Assembly (NCBI GenBank): GCA_024449915.1
Contig: JAMZAV010000029.1
Span: 1,736,001 to 1,800,000, forward strand
Length of the DNA stretch: 64,000 nucleotides
DNA from: Sweltsa coloradensis
Lineage: Eukaryota; Arthropoda; Insecta; Plecoptera; Chloroperlidae
Direction of reading: 5' to 3'
Part shown: piece after piece, positions 62,099 through 64,000 of the stretch
Numbering within the stretch: the stretch's first letter is position 1
Layout of the letters: every line of letters starts with the position of its first letter
Made by a program: the position numbers and the translations under genes
The notes under the pieces: generated by a model
Databases searched by the model: none
Told to the model about the DNA's origin: nothing
Seen by the model: only the letters and a program-made list of their open reading frames with translations

Positions 62099-62628
62099 TT
62101 AGCCTTGCTGACTCTGAGGGCTCTGCGAGTGTTGAAGACTCTTAGTGCGTCGTTCCCTCTCAAACTGGAGCTCTTCCCCGGCGTTCTGAGCCCAGGCCTC
62201 CTCTTCCCGGGCTCTGGCTTCTTCAGCCCTAGCGTTGGACCGGGCTGCCTCCACGTCCAACTGTGAAGCTGTGGCTCGGGACTCCTCTGCCTTGGCTCTA
62301 GACTCCTCTGCCTTGGCTCTTGACTGTTCTGCCGTGGCGCTGGACTTGGCAGCCTCTAGCTTCGTTTTGGCCGTCTCTTCCTCTATCTCTGCTGTTTTGG
62401 CCGCCGCCTCAGCCTCTCTGTTACGATACTCGTGTACCTCGTCCTTGGGACAAGAGGTGTTACCATGTTGTGAAGGTCGCACCCTGTACTCCCGGCAGAG
62501 AAGGTCCAGGTAGTTTGTAGCGAGACAGTTCGGGCCTGGGGCGGTGCTGGCTGTGGTACTGGTTGTTGTGCTGGCAGTGGTCATAGGGACGGTTCTGGCA
62601 GTAATACTTGTGTTCGTGGTGGTTGGCA
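62099..62628 (-). CDS. Terminal exon: Thr-rich linker plus Ala/Glu coiled coil
   Basis: The last coding exon of a minus-strand gene. The acceptor is a T-rich tract ending TTTTTAG (AG at 62630-62629). The stop is TAA at 62099-62101. The frame enters with one codon base supplied by the Ig exon at 63236, whose last G plus TG makes Val. The exon encodes a Thr/Ser/Ala-rich, probably O-glycosylated linker (about residues 2-32), a two-cysteine segment (GPNCLATNYLDLLCREY), a third cysteine (TSCPKDEV), and a long charged Ala/Glu/Arg helix with seven-residue repeats of the AKAEESR type. It ends in a Gln/Ser-rich tail. There is no transmembrane helix, so with an upstream signal peptide it would be secreted and oligomeric. 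Ig plus coiled coil recalls the front part of mollusc FREP-type proteins, but no fibrinogen domain is present. I do not recognise the family. Confidence 0.7.
62281..62322 (-). repeat. 21-bp tandem repeat in the coding exon
   Basis: Two near-identical 21-bp units (GCCAAGGCAGAGGAGTC core on the minus strand) encode successive AKAEESR heptads. This suggests the coiled coil grew by slippage. Confidence 0.7.
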
Positions 62629-63235
62629 CTAAAAATATAAAATAAATTATTATTTATTTTTTAACTAAAAGTAATTATTTCCAAATTGGTTCAACACTTT
62701 TATTTGTATTGTGGTTGTTATTTCCTAGTACCATTAAACTTGATATCATTTTCTGCAAAGTCGGGATATTTTATTGACTGTGCAGAAATATTTATTCAGT
62801 GCAACATTTGTTCCTCCGACATAAGTCAGACCTTTCTTGTGTATATTTGATCAATAATGTATCCCAGCCATTTCCTACGTATGTGTTTCAGTATGTGATC
62901 TTATTAGCATCACTATACATATACCCTACACGTGCAATACACCAGGTGACGTTTACACAATGCTGTCATCACAACTTGAGATCGAGCAGATTCTACCTAC
63001 TAACTGTTTTTATTGGGACTTGTGGTGCTTGGATCGAGCAGGACGTATCATAAACAACAATCATATCTAAACACTTATCTTATAAAACACGAAGAAGTTT
63101 AACATCGATTTAATTTAGTTTAAAACATAAATTATAACTTATTATTGCAGTGATTGATAATTGTTTTTATCAATGTATGTTTGATGAAAGAAAAAATTAA
63201 AAGTCATGAGTTAAAACCAGATTTTTTCAGCTCAC
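62629..63235 (-). other. 607-bp intron between the Ig and coiled-coil exons
   Basis: The minus-strand donor GTGAGC starts at 63235 and the acceptor TTTTTAG ends at 62629. AT-rich; no repeat recognised. Confidence 0.65.
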
Positions 63236-63513
63236 CATTAAATGAGATAAAAGTCCGTTCCTCCAGTGGCTGGGCCAAGGTGACGTGGGAGACCACGCAC
63301 TTCAAGTCCTTGCCGTTGTGTTGTGGCTGCAGCTGTAGTGTGAGAGTCTGCTTGATAGCCCCCATCATCCAGGGCCACCTCCACTAGTCCTGTGCAGTGG
63401 CGTGAGTGATAACGTCCTTGAGGATGACAGCGTCGTCCAGGACCCAGGACATGTCGGCGACAGGGCGACTATCCTGTACCTCACAGGTGGCCGTGACATT
63501 GCAGCAGATATTC
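63236..63513 (-). pseudogene. Ig-like (C2-type) exon with two compensating frameshifts
   Basis: It belongs to the same gene as 62099-62628. Translation gives NVTATCEVQDSRPVADMSW (first cysteine and tryptophan), then LDDAVILKDVITHATAQ. The frame then meets TAG at 63384-63386. The adjacent frame reads LVEVALDDGG through the gap, after which the first frame resumes with TLTLQLQPQHNGKDLKCVV (second cysteine). The pattern C-W-L-C is a C2-type Ig domain. A one-base loss near 63387 and a one-base gain in the G5 run near 63359-63363 would explain it. Both sites could be assembly errors, or the gene may be dead. The exon's 5' side runs straight into SINE C at 63514 and no good acceptor is visible, which favours disruption. 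The splice to the next exon is still in phase. Confidence 0.65.
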
Positions 63514-63676
63514 GTTGCAGTACTGTTCCATCCATTCAGATGTATAATGCAACTACAATTCAGAGCTGAAAATGTACCCGTCCTGATGGTCTAGTGGTTA
63601 AGACGCCTGTCTGGAATGCGGGAGATCAGTGGTTCGATTCCCGGTTGGGGCGGACTTTTTTAATTTCTGAATTGTA
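63514..63676 (+). mobile_element. SINE C copy, tRNA-Asp-like head
   Basis: It starts GTTGCAGTACTGT as at 21898. The tRNA-like part has a perfect D stem (GTCT ... AGAC), CGCCTGTC and GCGGGAGATC as in tRNA-Asp, and B-box GGTTCGATTCCC. The T stem is broken, so it is not a working tRNA. Flanking CTACAATTCAGAG and CTGAATTGTAG are inverted. Confidence 0.7.
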
Positions 63677-64000
63677 GTAAATAATAGTATTATGGTTGTG
63701 AAGAGTTGTCAACAAACATGTTACAGTAAACTCAATGGGAATCTATATCTATTGTCTACTACCTATTATTTAGAATGAATCACTTCATTGACGTGACTTA
63801 ATCTTAAGAAGTCAATTATGATTTTTTCGATTGAAGTAAATAATTTACATCAGGATTAATTTTTGATTAGGATTAGGTTATAAATGCAAAATAAATGTCT
63901 TTGTTTTTCACCTTGGTCATTACTATTTTAACATACAGATTTAATATTAATACAATTCAAAACAATTTCAAGAACACTATTTAAAAAAAGTAGTGTTGAT
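63677..64000. other. Gene-free AT-rich end of window
   Basis: Nothing is recognised. Upstream exons of the minus-strand Ig/coiled-coil gene would lie beyond this end. Confidence 0.4.

Noticed and set aside
62235..62513. 92-codon + strand frame rich in Ala/Ser/Leu
   Set aside because: It is the complement of the coiled-coil exon; the minus strand has splice phase, heptads and a sensible stop.
63575..63650. Candidate tRNA gene
   Set aside because: The T stem does not pair, the apparent GGA anticodon (Ser) lacks the long variable arm, and the sequence is flanked by repeat DNA shared with 21898-22072.
1..64000. CRISPR array, prokaryotic operon or viral gene
   Set aside because: No regularly spaced identical short repeats with unique spacers, no operon-like packing, and no recognisable viral or transposon protein domain. 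Spliced exons and SINEs show eukaryotic nuclear DNA.

Overview
This is AT-rich, gene-poor, repeat-dense nuclear DNA from an animal: spliced exons with GT/AG borders, long introns, tRNA-derived SINEs, foldback and MITE elements, microsatellites and no operon-like packing. The two best exons encode a Dpr-type immunoglobulin (Ig) domain, the neuronal Dpr/ZIG-8 cell-surface family, which points to a protostome. The Dpr sequence looks arthropod-like. The secreted-looking Ig plus coiled-coil gene near 62-63.5 kb would also suit a mollusc, so I do not name a species.

Genes: (1) a dpr-like gene on + with two recognisable exons, 9548-9804 and 46341-46442, which join in phase to give most of an Ig domain across a 36.5 kb intron. 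The exon with the second Ig cysteine was not found in the window. (2) A single-exon F-box/leucine-rich-repeat gene on -, 22547-23908, lying inside that intron. (3) A frameshifted F-box/LRR-like pseudogene on +, about 20520-21181, with its tail facing the intact gene and apparently related to it. (4) The 3' end of an Ig-like plus Thr-rich plus Ala/Glu coiled-coil gene on -: exons 63236-about 63513 and 62099-62628, joined in phase. The Ig exon carries two compensating frameshifts and abuts a SINE.

Repeats by region. 1.5-3.8 kb and 17.9-20.1 kb hold two copies of a 2.2-2.3 kb composite element ending in a foldback. 10.7-11.5, 33.9-34.5, 38.6-39.7, 49.5-50.2 and 50.7-51.5 kb hold a non-autonomous family with subterminal inverted repeats and a hairpin followed by CTAG, which resembles Helentron/HINE elements. 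At least four tRNA-derived SINE families are scattered throughout, one sharing a stem-loop tail that suggests a common LINE partner. 41675-42049 is an apparently perfect 155-bp-arm hairpin. 56601-60790 is a giant palindrome with arms of about 2.06 kb. 42979-43295 is an AACG-type low-complexity block, and 47.58 and 55.47 kb carry long G and C homopolymers.

No transposase, reverse transcriptase, CRISPR array or viral gene was recognised. All mobile elements here appear non-autonomous. The genes do not form a pathway: the F-box gene and pseudogene are probably incidental residents of a large neuronal-gene intron.
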